The notes: generated by a model from the sequence alone, not told the origin. Numbered from the stretch's first letter, positions 8,049 through 17,374 are shown. The stretch: 64,000 nt of DNA from Rhodococcus jostii RHA1 (GCF_000014565.1 NC_008268.1:3472001-3536000), one strand, 5' to 3'. A program made the numbers and translations.

Positions 8049-9257
8049 TCAGCTGAGCGACGCGACGGCCTTCTCGACCGCGGCGGCGGCGTTCCGCAGA
8101 ACGTCCTCGGACGTGGCGAAGGAGACTCGGAAATACGACTCGGCGCCGTACGCGGAGCCCTGGATGGTGGCCACCGACGCGTGGTCGAGGAGGAAGAGCA
8201 CCACGTCCTGGTCGTTCTCGAGCAGCGTGCCGTCGGGAGTCCGCTTGCCCACGAGGCCCGCGCATCCGACGAACAGATAGAACGCGCCCTGCGGCAGTAC
8301 GGGTTCCAGACCCTCGATGCGGGAGGACAATTCGAAGATGAGGTCCCGCCGTGCGCGATAGCTCGCGACGGACGTGGCGACGAAACTCTGGTCGCCGGTG
8401 AGCGCCTCGGCCGCGGCGGCCTGACTGATCGACGACGGGCAGGAGGAACTCTGCGACTGCAGCTTGTTGATCGCTGCGATCAGGCCCTTGTTCCCGACGC
8501 CGTACCCCAGACGCCAGCCGGTCATCGCGTAGGCCTTCGACACACCGTTGGTCACCAGGATCCGATCGCGGAGGTGCGGCGCGGCCGACAACAGGTTCGG
8601 AACGGGCGAGTCGGTGAACACGATCTCGTCGTAGATTTCGTCACAGAGGACGTTCACGTGCGGGTTCCGGTCGAGTACCGCTGCCAGTTCCGCCAGTTCC
8701 CGTTCGCTGTACACCGCACCGGTCGGATTCGACGGCGCGTTGAGGATCACCCATTTCGTCGAGGGAGTGATGGCGGCGGCGAGCGTGTCCGCGGTGAGCA
8801 GGAACCGGTCGGACTCCTGGCAGTCGACGACGACGGGTGTTCCGCCGTGGACGGTCACCATGTCGGGGTACGACACCCAGTACGGCGCGGGCACGATCAC
8901 CTCGGTGCCCTCCTCCACCGTCGCCATCAGCGCCAGGAAGATGACCTGCTTGGCACCTCCGCCGACGGTGATCTCGTTGTCCGTGAACTCGACCCCGGTC
9001 CGGTCGAGCATCCGCTTCGAGATCGCGTCCCGCAGTGCGGGGATACCGTTGACGGGGGTGTATTTGGTGAGACCGGATTCCATCGCCGCGACGGCTGCCG
9101 CCTTGATGTGGTCCGGTGTGTCGAAATCGGGTTCTCCGACCGTCAGGTCGAGGATCTCCCGCCCCGACGCCCGGAGCTCGCGAACCCGTTGCGCAGCTGC
9201 CACACTCGGTGACTCACGCATCTGGTCGACTCGTGCTGCAGGGACGAAGGTGGACAT
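8049..9257 (-). CDS. PLP-dependent class I/II aminotransferase (aspartate aminotransferase-like)
   Basis: 402 residues, fold type I. Visible motifs are LTVGEPDFDTPDHI, KYTPVNGIPALRDAI, NAPSNPTGAVY (N-P-T-G), CDEIYDEIVF, the PLP lysine K241 in VSKAYAMTGWRLGYG and the substrate arginine in YFRVSFATS. It transfers an amino group between an amino acid and 2-oxoglutarate or similar in the cytosol. AGGAGG lies seven bases before ATG 9257. It is first in a two-gene unit with the RraA aldolase. One possibility is conversion of a 4-hydroxy-glutamate analogue to the aldolase substrate; specificity is not readable from sequence. Confidence 0.88.
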   Translation of the reverse strand: MSTFVPAARVDQMRESPSVAAAQRVRELRASGREILDLTVGEPDFDTPDHIKAAAVAAMESGLTKYTPVNGIPALRDAISKRMLDRTGVEFTDNEITVGGGAKQVIFLALMATVEEGTEVIVPAPYWVSYPDMVTVHGGTPVVVDCQESDRFLLTADTLAAAITPSTKWVILNAPSNPTGAVYSERELAELAAVLDRNPHVNVLCDEIYDEIVFTDSPVPNLLSAAPHLRDRILVTNGVSKAYAMTGWRLGYGVGNKGLIAAINKLQSQSSSCPSSISQAAAAEALTGDQSFVATSVASYRARRDLIFELSSRIEGLEPVLPQGAFYLFVGCAGLVGKRTPDGTLLENDQDVVLFLLDHASVATIQGSAYGAESYFRVSFATSEDVLRNAAAAVEKAVASLS

Positions 9258-9396
9258 TGTTCCTCCTGGTAGAGGGCGTGGGAACGAAGTAAGCCGGGAA
9301 CTCGGGCGGTACCTTCACACCCAGGTTATCGGGGGCACATCGCACCTGTACAAGACCGATTACTTGTCGGGTGATAGCCGTTCGGCATGGCTGGAA

Positions 9397-10461
9397 TCAG
9401 AACGCCAGCAACACCTTCGCGGACGTGGACGCGTCCTTCGCGACGGCGAAGGCCTCGATGCCGTCCTCGATGCCGAACTCGTGACTGATCACCGGTTCGA
9501 CATTCAGGCTGCCGTCCGCCAAAGCGGCGAGCACCGAATCGATCTCGTCGTTGAATCGGAACGATCCGACGAGTTCGAGCTCCCGGGTGATGACGAGCGA
9601 GAGCGGCGCGGGCTGAAGACCGGTAGGGAGCAGTCCGAGCATGACGACTCGGCCGCCGCGCGTCGCGCCGCGAATGGCCGATTCGAGCCCGAAGCGGTTA
9701 CCGGAGCATTCGACGACAATGTCGGCGTCGATGTCCGCGATGCTCGCGGAGTCGGCGGCGTCCAGGGTCCGGTCGGCGCCGAGCGCCCGTGCGACCGTCT
9801 GGGGATACTCGTGCACGTCGACTGCGGTGATCTCGCGTGCACCCGCCCGGCGAAGGACCGCCACCACGAGGGCACCGATGGGTCCGCATCCCACGACGAG
9901 TGCGCTCTTCCCCGACACGTCGCCCGCGCGGGCCACGGCATGCCACGCGACTGCGGCGGGTTCCGCGACCGCAGCGGTGCGCAGTGGAAGGTCCGGTGGC
10001 AGCGGCCGCAGCATCCGGGAGGGCAGAACGGCGTACTTCGCGAATGCCCCTTCGGTGTGGGGGAATTGCGCCGCACTGCCGAGGTACGTGCATCCCGGCG
10101 AGAGGTTCGGGCGATCCGCGGGGAACCTGGCGCCGCGACCGCCGGGGGTGGCGGGGTGCACGGCGACACGTTCACCCGCTGCGGGACCGCTGCCGTCCGC
10201 CGCGGCCTGCACCACCGTTCCCACCACTTCGTGGCCCAGCAGCATCGGCGCCTTCAGAATCGACTCACCCGCCGCCCCGTGCGTCCAGTAGTGCAGGTCG
10301 GATCCGCAGATCCCGCCGTAGGCGATCTCGACCACCGTCTCGGACGGTTCGGGTCGGCGCAGCGGCACCGCTTCGATCCGGAGGTCTCCCGCGGCGTGCG
10401 CCACCACCCCGAGGGTCTCGGCCGGAAGCGGGGCGCCGGACTCGCGCTGTGCAGTGTTCAC
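9397..10461 (-). CDS. zinc-dependent L-idonate 5-dehydrogenase-like polyol dehydrogenase
   Basis: 354 residues, zinc MDR family of the sorbitol/idonate dehydrogenase type. Catalytic zinc region GGICGSDLHYWTHG and GHEVVGTV; Rossmann loop VVGCGPIGALVVAVL. The structural zinc cysteines are largely missing (PGGRGARFPADRPNLSPGC), as in some idonate dehydrogenases. The GTG start at 10461 overlaps the upstream SDR stop as GTGA, so the two are translationally coupled; a longer reading frame through the SDR is spurious. It probably oxidises a sugar acid or polyol at C-5; idonate is a best guess. Confidence 0.8.
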   Translation of the reverse strand: MNTAQRESGAPLPAETLGVVAHAAGDLRIEAVPLRRPEPSETVVEIAYGGICGSDLHYWTHGAAGESILKAPMLLGHEVVGTVVQAAADGSGPAAGERVAVHPATPGGRGARFPADRPNLSPGCTYLGSAAQFPHTEGAFAKYAVLPSRMLRPLPPDLPLRTAAVAEPAAVAWHAVARAGDVSGKSALVVGCGPIGALVVAVLRRAGAREITAVDVHEYPQTVARALGADRTLDAADSASIADIDADIVVECSGNRFGLESAIRGATRGGRVVMLGLLPTGLQPAPLSLVITRELELVGSFRFNDEIDSVLAALADGSLNVEPVISHEFGIEDGIEAFAVAKDASTSAKVLLAF

Positions 10462-11225
10462 CGCGGGTCTCGATCGTTGCGCCGGATGAAGTCGAGTCCA
10501 CCCGGTACCTGGAATGTGGGCATGATTTCGATCAGGCCGAGATTGACGTGGCCCGGGGCGTCGATCGCGAACTCGATCGTGTCGGCGATGTCCTTGGTGG
10601 TGATGGATTCGAAGCCTTCGTAGTACGTCTCCCACGCTTCCTTCATCGCCTCCGGCGACCCGCCCAGGTTGCGACCGAAGATCTCGGTTTCGACTCGGCC
10701 CGGGCAGATCTCGGTGACGCGGATGCGCTTGCCGATGGTGTCGTTGCGCAGCTGTCGCGAGATCTGGTGCACCGCAGCCTTCGTGGCGTGGTAGGCGGTG
10801 TGGCCGTAGAAGTTGTACAGCCCGGCGATGGAGCTGATGTTGACGATGTGGCCGAGGTCGCGCTCCACCATTCCCGGCATCAGCAGCCGGCACAGGTGCA
10901 GCACCGCACGGAGATTGACGTCGACCATCGCGTCGACCGAGGCGGCCGAGGCGTCCAGGATGTTGCCGGTGGCCGACACTCCCGCGTTGTTGATCAGGAC
11001 GTCGATCTCGAGCCCGTCGACGGCCGCGCTCAGTGCGTCGATGTCTGTGATGTCGACGGCGAGCGGGATCATTCCCGTCTTGTCCGCAACCTCGTCGAGC
11101 CGTTCCTTGTTGCGGGCCAGACCGTAGACGGTCAGTCCGCGCTTGGTCAGGATCTCGGTGACCGCGGCACCCATTCCGGTGTTGGCACCGGTGACCAGTG
11201 CCGTCCGGTAGTCGTTGAATGGCAT
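10458..11225 (-). CDS. short-chain dehydrogenase/reductase
   Basis: 255 residues, classical SDR. Cofactor loop TGANTGMGAAV at about 12, NNAG in VLINNAGVSATG, catalytic Ser in VNISSIAG and Y-x-x-x-K in YHATKAAV. The closest style is SDRs of the YdfG/serine-dehydrogenase branch (PGRVETEIFG). It is coupled by GTGA to the idonate-type dehydrogenase. Downstream of the MHS transporter terminator, it either has its own promoter in the short gap or depends on read-through. Confidence 0.85.
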   Translation of the reverse strand: MPFNDYRTALVTGANTGMGAAVTEILTKRGLTVYGLARNKERLDEVADKTGMIPLAVDITDIDALSAAVDGLEIDVLINNAGVSATGNILDASAASVDAMVDVNLRAVLHLCRLLMPGMVERDLGHIVNISSIAGLYNFYGHTAYHATKAAVHQISRQLRNDTIGKRIRVTEICPGRVETEIFGRNLGGSPEAMKEAWETYYEGFESITTKDIADTIEFAIDAPGHVNLGLIEIMPTFQVPGGLDFIRRNDRDPR

Positions 11226-11263
11226 AACGCTCCCTTGCCTTACTGGTGGTGAAAGTTGGTACA

Positions 11264-11300
11264 GCCCGGTGGTCTTCGAGTGGTCAGGAGACCACCGGGC
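11264..11300 (-). terminator. hairpin after the MHS transporter gene
   Basis: A perfect 12-bp stem (11264-11275 with 11289-11300) and 13-base loop lie just past the transporter stop at 11315. No long T run follows on the minus strand, so termination may be partial, allowing some read-through into the SDR. Confidence 0.6.
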
Positions 11301-11314
11301 CGAGTCTGAGTCCG

Positions 11315-12664
11315 TCAGAGCGTGTCGCGGAGAGGCACGTGCGCCCGGTCGGTGATGGTGCTGACGGCGATGAGGGTTCCCACCGCGGTGACGACGGCGT
11401 AGACCGCGGGAACGTAGATTCCGAACTGAGGAATCAGCCAGGTCATGAGCAGGGGCGCCGTGCCGCCGAAGACCGCCGAGGAGATGTTGTAGCCCAGCCC
11501 GTACGCCGAGTACCGGACCCGGGTGGGGAAGAGTTCGACGATGAGGATGTGGATGACGGCAGTGTGACCGGCGAAGATCACCGCCATGATGCACGCGCCG
11601 ACCACTGCGAGAACGAAGTTGCCGGTCGCGATCAGGGCGTAACAGGGGATGGCGCCGATGGCCATGGCGATCGCCGCGCCGGCGATGACCTTCTTGCGGC
11701 CGACGCGGTCGGAGAGAGCACCCATGAACGGGATGGCGATGCAGATCGCCACGAGACTTGCCGCGGTCACGAGCAGGGCGGTGCCGGTCGAGAAGCCGAT
11801 GTTGTCGCCCTTGAGGAACGTCGGCATGTAGGAGAAGAGCACGTAGTAGCCGGAGCCGTTCATCAGCGGGATGAACAGCGCGAGCAGCATCGCCTTGCGG
11901 TGCTCGGGGGTCGCGAACGCTTCCTTCAGCGGGTTGCGGGACAGTCCGCCTTCGGCCTTGAGCTTCTCGAAGTTCGGGGTGTCGCTGATGGCCCGGCGGA
12001 TGTACCAGCCGATGATGCCCATCGGGATCGCGACGAGGAACGGCACACGCCAGGCCCAGCTGGCCGGTCCGCCGCCGTTGATGGCGGCCTCGTTGAGCCA
12101 CGGTGACATCGCGAACGCCACGAGCGTGCCCGTGAGCAGGGCCAAGAAGGACGCGATCTGTGCGTAGCTGGTGATGAGTCCGCGCTTGCCCTCCGGTGAG
12201 TGCTCGGCGAGGAAGGTCATGGCTCCCGCCGCCTCACCGCCCACGGAGAATCCCTGCAGGATGCGCAGGAGAATCAACAGCGCGGGTGCGGCGACGCCGA
12301 TCGCGGCGTAGGTCGGGAGAATGCCGATTCCCGCGGTGGCGACGCTGATCAGCATGATGACGAAGACGAGCATCTTCTGCCTGCCGATCCGGTCGCCCAG
12401 GATGCCGCAGACGACCGCGCCGAGAGGTCGCACGAAGAACGAGATCGCGTAACCGGCGAAGACGAGCATCAGCGCGTCACTCGACTTGGAGACGTCGAAG
12501 AAGACGATGGCCAGGGCGGTCGCCATGAAGGCGAAGATGCCGTTGTCGTAGAGCTCGACGAAGATGCCCACGCAGCCTGCGAGAACGACTTTGCGTAGCT
12601 GGCGGGGTTGCACCTCGTGTTCGGACGTGTGCCCGGCCGTGTCGGGTGAGATCGCGTTGGTCAT
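11315..12664 (-). CDS. MFS transporter, metabolite:H+ symporter (MHS) family
   Basis: 449 residues with about 12 membrane segments. MHS/ProP-type markers are FVRPLGAVVCGILGDRIGRQ between helices 2 and 3, LLRILQGFSVGGEAAGA in helix 4-5, and GALSDRVGRKK after helix 8. It would import a small organic acid or zwitterion with protons. Its start overlaps the stop of the PxpC gene as ATGA, so it is co-translated with the 5-oxoprolinase genes. 5-oxoproline or a related lactam is therefore the best guess for its substrate. Confidence 0.87.
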   Translation of the reverse strand: MTNAISPDTAGHTSEHEVQPRQLRKVVLAGCVGIFVELYDNGIFAFMATALAIVFFDVSKSSDALMLVFAGYAISFFVRPLGAVVCGILGDRIGRQKMLVFVIMLISVATAGIGILPTYAAIGVAAPALLILLRILQGFSVGGEAAGAMTFLAEHSPEGKRGLITSYAQIASFLALLTGTLVAFAMSPWLNEAAINGGGPASWAWRVPFLVAIPMGIIGWYIRRAISDTPNFEKLKAEGGLSRNPLKEAFATPEHRKAMLLALFIPLMNGSGYYVLFSYMPTFLKGDNIGFSTGTALLVTAASLVAICIAIPFMGALSDRVGRKKVIAGAAIAMAIGAIPCYALIATGNFVLAVVGACIMAVIFAGHTAVIHILIVELFPTRVRYSAYGLGYNISSAVFGGTAPLLMTWLIPQFGIYVPAVYAVVTAVGTLIAVSTITDRAHVPLRDTL

Positions 12665-13704
12665 GCTGACTCCATCTGGGGTACCGAGCTGTGCTGGGCG
12701 GATGTCGTTTCTGTGTGAAGGGGGATCCGAAGGCTGGCGAAGGCGTTGGCCACGCGGGAGCGGAGGAGATCGATCGAGCGTCGTTGTGTCCGGTACGCGT
12801 CCACGGCGTCGGGGACGGTCACTTTCCTGAATCGGACCTCCTGGCCGGGCCGTGCCTGGCCGAGCTGGGACAGAGCGGTGGCGGTCACGACCGCGAGCAC
12901 CGGATATCCGGCGGTCACCCCTCGTCCACGATGCAGAACGAGGATCTCGTCGCCGGCGGGAACCTCGACCGCACCGATCGGCACTCCGCGGGAGAGCACC
13001 TCCGTCGACCGGTCCCGCTTGGGGACCGCGCTGTCCGGATCGGTCGGCGTGAGGCGGAGGCCGATGTGGTTCGAGTTGCCGCCGATGGCGAAGGGGGTGT
13101 CGAACAATCGGGCGGCGGTCGAGCCGAATTCGTGGACGTCGGGACCATCGGTCACGTCGATGGTCCAGCATCCGGTGAAGGCCGCGGGCCGGGCGCCGAG
13201 CCGGAACAGCGGCATCCGGAAGTGCGGGTGGTCGATCGGCGGTCCGTCGACGTCGATGGCGACGGACTCGCCGACCGTCAGTTGCCGGCCGAAACCGAGA
13301 ACCGAGTCGGGGGCGCAACTACCGAGCAGGTAGGGCGCGTCGATCGTTCCGTGCACGGCGAGGTAGACCCTGAGCCCGTCGCGGATTCCGCGGACGGTGA
13401 GTTCTTCGCCCGCGGTCCACACGAACGGCTCCCACTGCGGGCGGGTGACACCCCCGACCTGCACCTCCGCCGGCGCTCCGGTGACCGCGACGAGCAGGTC
13501 GATGCTCGCGACGGCGCCGAAGTCCATGGCGACCATCTCGAGCAGGGGTGCCGTACGCGGGCTCCCGACCAGTGCGTTCGCCACGTCGGCGCTGTACTGG
13601 TCCGAGGCCCCGCCGGTCATCTGGCCGAACCGGGACGCTCGGAGCCGGCCGAGGTCCTGGATCGAGGTCAGCCCGGGTGTCGTGAGGGTGATCGATTCAG
13701 CCAT
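12661..13704 (-). CDS. pxpC: 5-oxoprolinase subunit C (biotin-dependent carboxyltransferase/KipA family)
   Basis: 347 residues of the family once called allophanate hydrolase subunit 2. Characteristic blocks are TTPGLTSIQDLGR at the N-terminus, GGASDQYSADVANALVG, and TFAIGGNSNHIGLRL-like sequence with RSTEVLSRGVPIGAVEVP. With PxpA and PxpB it forms the ATP-dependent prokaryotic 5-oxoprolinase that opens 5-oxo-L-proline to glutamate. It overlaps pxpB by 8 bases and the transporter by 4, so it sits in the middle of one operon. Confidence 0.88.
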   Translation of the reverse strand: MAESITLTTPGLTSIQDLGRLRASRFGQMTGGASDQYSADVANALVGSPRTAPLLEMVAMDFGAVASIDLLVAVTGAPAEVQVGGVTRPQWEPFVWTAGEELTVRGIRDGLRVYLAVHGTIDAPYLLGSCAPDSVLGFGRQLTVGESVAIDVDGPPIDHPHFRMPLFRLGARPAAFTGCWTIDVTDGPDVHEFGSTAARLFDTPFAIGGNSNHIGLRLTPTDPDSAVPKRDRSTEVLSRGVPIGAVEVPAGDEILVLHRGRGVTAGYPVLAVVTATALSQLGQARPGQEVRFRKVTVPDAVDAYRTQRRSIDLLRSRVANAFASLRIPLHTETTSAQHSSVPQMESA

Positions 13705-14419
13705 GCCGGACCCCCTCGTACGTCGACCACTCGGCCGCGGCGATCGGAACGAAGAGGAACGTGTCGCCGGGCCGGAAGTCGGACAGTGGGTCCGTCGCCG
13801 GATCGACGATGGTCAGCGGCGTTCGGCCGATCACCGGCCAGCCTCCCGGCGCGGGACGCGCGGAGACGACGGCCTGCCTGCCCGCGACTGCGACCGCGCC
13901 TGCCGGTACGTGTGGCCGCGGAATCGTGCGGCGTGGGACGGGCCGCGGGAAGGCGGGACCGTCCAGCATCGGGGCGCCGCCCGGGGAACCGAAGCAGCGC
14001 ATGGTCAGTGGGCCTGCGCCGTGCAGTCGGATCACCTCGGCCGGTGAGAGTTCGAGGTGTGCTGCCACGTCGTCGAGGTCGGGGCCGAATTCTCCCCCGT
14101 AGACGACGGGGATCTCGAACTGCCGCGGGCCGCGCGCCGCGGCATCCGCGGGGAGCTCGACAAGTCGTTCGACGTGCGCACGAATGGCCCCGTGGGTGGT
14201 TGCACCACAATCGAATTCGACCAGCACCGCGTCGTACGTGGGAATGATGCCGGTGACCGCGACCTCGTCGCCGCGTGCGTCGAGTGCGGCGGCGACCGTG
14301 TGGACCACCCGCCAGCGCTCCTCGGCATCCGGGGACAGCGACGTCAGACGTACCGCGGAGTCTCCGCAATCCGAGAGGACGAACTCCCGGTGCGGCCGGA
14401 TGCACGTCACGCCGGACAC
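13697..14419 (-). CDS. pxpB: 5-oxoprolinase subunit B (KipI family)
   Basis: 240 residues. The family signature is clear: IPVVYGGEFGPDLDDVAAH, then SPAEVIRLH, and a GWPVIGRTPL block with FRPGDTFLFVPI near the C-terminus. It is the partner of PxpC; the heterodimer is thought to phosphorylate oxoproline. It overlaps pxpA by 13 bases and pxpC by 8. Confidence 0.88.
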   Translation of the reverse strand: MSGVTCIRPHREFVLSDCGDSAVRLTSLSPDAEERWRVVHTVAAALDARGDEVAVTGIIPTYDAVLVEFDCGATTHGAIRAHVERLVELPADAAARGPRQFEIPVVYGGEFGPDLDDVAAHLELSPAEVIRLHGAGPLTMRCFGSPGGAPMLDGPAFPRPVPRRTIPRPHVPAGAVAVAGRQAVVSARPAPGGWPVIGRTPLTIVDPATDPLSDFRPGDTFLFVPIAAAEWSTYEGVRHG

Positions 14420-15225
14420 GTCGCGGACTCCTTCTCTTCCTTGGCTGCTTCCTTGGCCGCGAGGACCTCGGTGACCGGGGCGATGACGACGCCCGCACGC
14501 AGGAGCGCCTCCCGGATCGCTCGCGCGTTGCGTACGGCGTCGGCGCCGTCACCGTGCAGCAGCACCGTATCGGCCTCGATCGGGATGCGTGTGCCGTCGA
14601 CGGCCTCGACCACACCCTCGGTCACCATCTGCACCGTGCGCGCCACCAGAGTGTCCTGGTCGTGAATCACGGCACCGGGCTCGGACCGCGGCACCAGGGT
14701 GCCGTCCGAGCGGTACGCGCGGTCCACGATGGCGACGATCGCCACGCGAATCCCCCGTTCACGGGCGTGGTCGGCGAGTTCACCGTCCTGGGCGAGCACG
14801 ATCAGCCGAGGGTCGAACGCTTCCACCGCGTCGACGACGGCGCGGGCGTAGTCCGCCCGCGTCGCGACGAGATTTCCCAACCGACCGTGCGGTGCGATGT
14901 GCGAGAGCGTCGTGCCGTGCGAGGTCGCGAAGGCGTACAGCGCGCCGAGTTGGTACAGAACGTCGGTGCGGACCTCGTCTGCGGTGAGGTCCATCGCGCG
15001 CCGGCCGAACCCTGCCAGGTCGGGAAAGCTGGGGTGCGCGCCGATACCGATTCCGCGGGCGACGCATCCTCGGACCGTGGCGTCCATGGTCCTGGGGTCA
15101 CCGGCATGGAATCCGCACGCGACGTTGGCGGACGTCAGCACGTCGAGCAGCGCGTCGTCGTCGCCCATCGTCCATGCGCCGAAGCTCTCGCCGAGGTCGG
15201 CGACGAGATCGATCTTGACAGTCAC
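14407..15225 (-). CDS. pxpA: 5-oxoprolinase subunit A (LamB/YcsF family)
   Basis: About 272 residues. Markers are KIDLVADLGESFGAW at the start, VACGFHAGDPRTM, GAHPSFPDLAGFGRR and VLLHGDGADAV near the end, all typical of LamB/YcsF. It hydrolyses the activated 5-oxoproline in the PxpABC complex. I favour the GTG at 15225, preceded by GGGAGG with four bases spacing, because family proteins begin close to KIDL. An ATG 12 bases upstream (15237) is possible. First gene of the operon pxpA-pxpB-pxpC-transporter, divergent from a Nac-like LysR gene. Confidence 0.88.
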   Translation of the reverse strand: MTVKIDLVADLGESFGAWTMGDDDALLDVLTSANVACGFHAGDPRTMDATVRGCVARGIGIGAHPSFPDLAGFGRRAMDLTADEVRTDVLYQLGALYAFATSHGTTLSHIAPHGRLGNLVATRADYARAVVDAVEAFDPRLIVLAQDGELADHARERGIRVAIVAIVDRAYRSDGTLVPRSEPGAVIHDQDTLVARTVQMVTEGVVEAVDGTRIPIEADTVLLHGDGADAVRNARAIREALLRAGVVIAPVTEVLAAKEAAKEEKESATCPA

Positions 15226-15492
15226 GGTGCCTCCCATGGGGACCTGCAGTGGAACCGCTGGTGCAGTTCCTGTGAACTTTCGATGTAAACGGACGCTACG
15301 CAGGATCCGGTTCGGGCGGTTAATACCTGTTTTACGTGAGGCGATAACGAACGTCTATGGTGTTTGAACAGCGGCGATGCAAAAACGGAAGAACAGCGCC
15401 TCGCATTTGGCTACGGCGGTGTTTCCGCCCGGCAACCTTGTCGAAACCGCGGCGTGCTTGCGTCGCCGCATTGTCAGAAAGGCAGATCGCTC

Positions 15493-16425
15493 GTGGATAC
15501 CCGACGCTTGTTCTCATTCGTCCGCATCGTCGACGCCGGAAGCATCACGCGGGCGGCCGACATTCTGCACATCGCCCAACCGGCACTGAGCCAGCAGATG
15601 ACGGCGCTGGAGACCCACTTCGGTCAGCAGCTGCTGATCCGCAGCAAGCAGGGCGTGGAACCCACCGATGCGGGGCGCGCGCTGTACCGGCACGCGCAGG
15701 TGATCCTGCGGCAGGTGGAGAGCGCTCACGCCGAGGTGAGCGTCGTCGGCCGAGAACTAGCGGGCGGTGTCTCCGTGGGGCTCGCGCCGTACAGCACGGT
15801 GAGTTCCATCGCGTTGCCGCTGCTCACCGCGGTGCGGTCGCGGTACCCCAGCATCCTTCTGCACATCAACGAGAATTTCGGTGGCGTGCTGAGCGAGGCC
15901 ATGATGACTGGCCGCATGGATATGGCGCTGCTCTACGACGCCGGGCCGATCAAGGGCGTCAACTTCGAGCGTCTGCTCACCGAGGAGCTGATGGTCGTCG
16001 CGCCGGCAGGCACCGGTCTGCCCGGTGACACCGGGACGGCCGTCGCCATCAAGGATCTCGTCGACCTGCCGCTGCTGCTGCCGGGCCCGATGCACACCAT
16101 TCGCAAGGTGGTGGAGCAGGCCTACGAACACGCCTTCGAGCACGCGCGGGTGGTCGGCGAGGTGGAATCGGTGACCTTGATGGCGCAGGCGGTCCGGAAC
16201 GGTTTGGGCGCGACGGTATTACCGTTCTCCGTGGCCCGCCGCATCATGAATGTGGAGAACCTGGAACTCCGCCGGATCGAACCGACCATCGAAGTCCAGG
16301 TCTCCCTCGGAACACCCGCCAATCAGCCGCTCTCGGGACCTGCCGAGGCGGTACGCGAGGTGTTGCGCAGTGTCGTCGCCAACTACATCCGGACCAGTTC
16401 GGAAGCCGAACGAGGCCTTCAGTAA
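15493..16425 (+). CDS. LysR-family transcriptional regulator, Nac-like
   Basis: 310 residues from GTG 15493. The N-terminus DTRRLFSFVRIVDAGSITRA, followed by HIAQPALSQQMTALE, is a LysR helix-turn-helix close in style to Nac (nitrogen assimilation control). The effector-binding domain follows from about 90. A longer frame to ATG 15364 lacks homology. It is divergent from the pxp operon across about 265 bases and probably controls it. A link to nitrogen supply would fit, since 5-oxoproline yields glutamate. It overlaps the next minus-strand gene tail-to-tail by 7 bases. Confidence 0.88.
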   Translation: MDTRRLFSFVRIVDAGSITRAADILHIAQPALSQQMTALETHFGQQLLIRSKQGVEPTDAGRALYRHAQVILRQVESAHAEVSVVGRELAGGVSVGLAPYSTVSSIALPLLTAVRSRYPSILLHINENFGGVLSEAMMTGRMDMALLYDAGPIKGVNFERLLTEELMVVAPAGTGLPGDTGTAVAIKDLVDLPLLLPGPMHTIRKVVEQAYEHAFEHARVVGEVESVTLMAQAVRNGLGATVLPFSVARRIMNVENLELRRIEPTIEVQVSLGTPANQPLSGPAEAVREVLRSVVANYIRTSSEAERGLQ

Positions 16426-17348
16426 CCCCGGCTCCGGTCGATCGGCGCCATCAAAGGCGCTCCGGCAGCGAAGCGTTCGACGTTGGACGCGACGTGATCG
16501 GCAAGCAACCGCGTCAGACCGGTCGCCGGATTCGCGACGTGCGGCGTGATGATGGCATTCGGCAGGGTCCAGAGCGGATGTCCGTCGGGAAGTGGTTCGG
16601 GATCGGTGACGTCGAGGGCGGCCCCGCCGATCGATCCGGCCTTCAGCGCGTCGACGAGTCCCGCGGTGTCGATGAGGGAGCCGCGCGCCACGTTGACGAT
16701 CCACGCCGTCGATTTCATCTGCGCCAGCGCGTCCTTGTCGACGATGTGCGCGGTCGCCGCCGTCGCCGGCGCGGCGATGACGAAATGGTCCGCTCTGGAC
16801 CAGATTTCCGACGTCCGATCGGACGGCAGCGTCTCGACTGCACCCGGGACCGGGATTCCCGAACGGGTCACGGCGAGCACCCGCGCCCCGAACGCGTCGA
16901 GCAGTGGGATCATCGCGCGACCGATGCCACCGCACCCGACGATGGCGACCGTCGCCCCGCGCAGTGTGCCCACCTGCGGGTCGAATTCTGCCTTGCGCCA
17001 CGAGGTCGCGCGCACCTGCTCGGTGAGAGCACGGACGCCGGCCAGGAGCAGCAGGACTCCGTGTTCCGCGACGTTGCCGGCGTAGGCGCCGGCCGCGGAC
17101 GTCCAGGTCCGCTCGGTGTCGACGATCCCCGCGGAGATCCACGGCTCCACACCCGCTGAGGGGAGTTGCACCCAGCGCACCGAGTCCGGCAACTGCGCCG
17201 GGAACGTGTCAGGGCCGTGCGCCCACACCACGGCTTCGGCGTCGTCGAGCGGGGCGAGTACGCCTCCGCCCCGCTCGATCCCGCGCATCAGCGCGGCGTC
17301 CGGGTGCGGTCCGAGGTGGATACGAGGCGTTGCGGTGTTCGGCATCAT
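16419..17348 (-). CDS. D-isomer-specific 2-hydroxyacid dehydrogenase
   Basis: 309 residues, NAD(P)-binding D-2-hydroxyacid dehydrogenase fold. The Rossmann loop is VAIVGCGGIGRAMI at about 140; the catalytic triad is Arg in VNVARGSLIDT, Glu in DVTDPEPLPDGHPLW and His in ITPHVAN. It reduces 2-oxo acids such as glyoxylate, hydroxypyruvate or 2-ketogluconate. Two adjacent ATG codons (17348, 17345) open the gene. It follows the ketogluconate reductase-type SDR by 26 bases, so a role in ketogluconate metabolism is reasonable but inferred. Confidence 0.85.
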   Translation of the reverse strand: MMPNTATPRIHLGPHPDAALMRGIERGGGVLAPLDDAEAVVWAHGPDTFPAQLPDSVRWVQLPSAGVEPWISAGIVDTERTWTSAAGAYAGNVAEHGVLLLLAGVRALTEQVRATSWRKAEFDPQVGTLRGATVAIVGCGGIGRAMIPLLDAFGARVLAVTRSGIPVPGAVETLPSDRTSEIWSRADHFVIAAPATAATAHIVDKDALAQMKSTAWIVNVARGSLIDTAGLVDALKAGSIGGAALDVTDPEPLPDGHPLWTLPNAIITPHVANPATGLTRLLADHVASNVERFAAGAPLMAPIDRSRGY

Positions 17349-17374
17349 GGTCTTTCGAGTCGATCGGGTGGGGA

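Noticed and set aside
15226..15492. Specific LysR/Nac binding box in the pxpA-lysR gap
   Set aside because: Several AT-rich T-N11-A-like matches exist, but none stands out enough to call.
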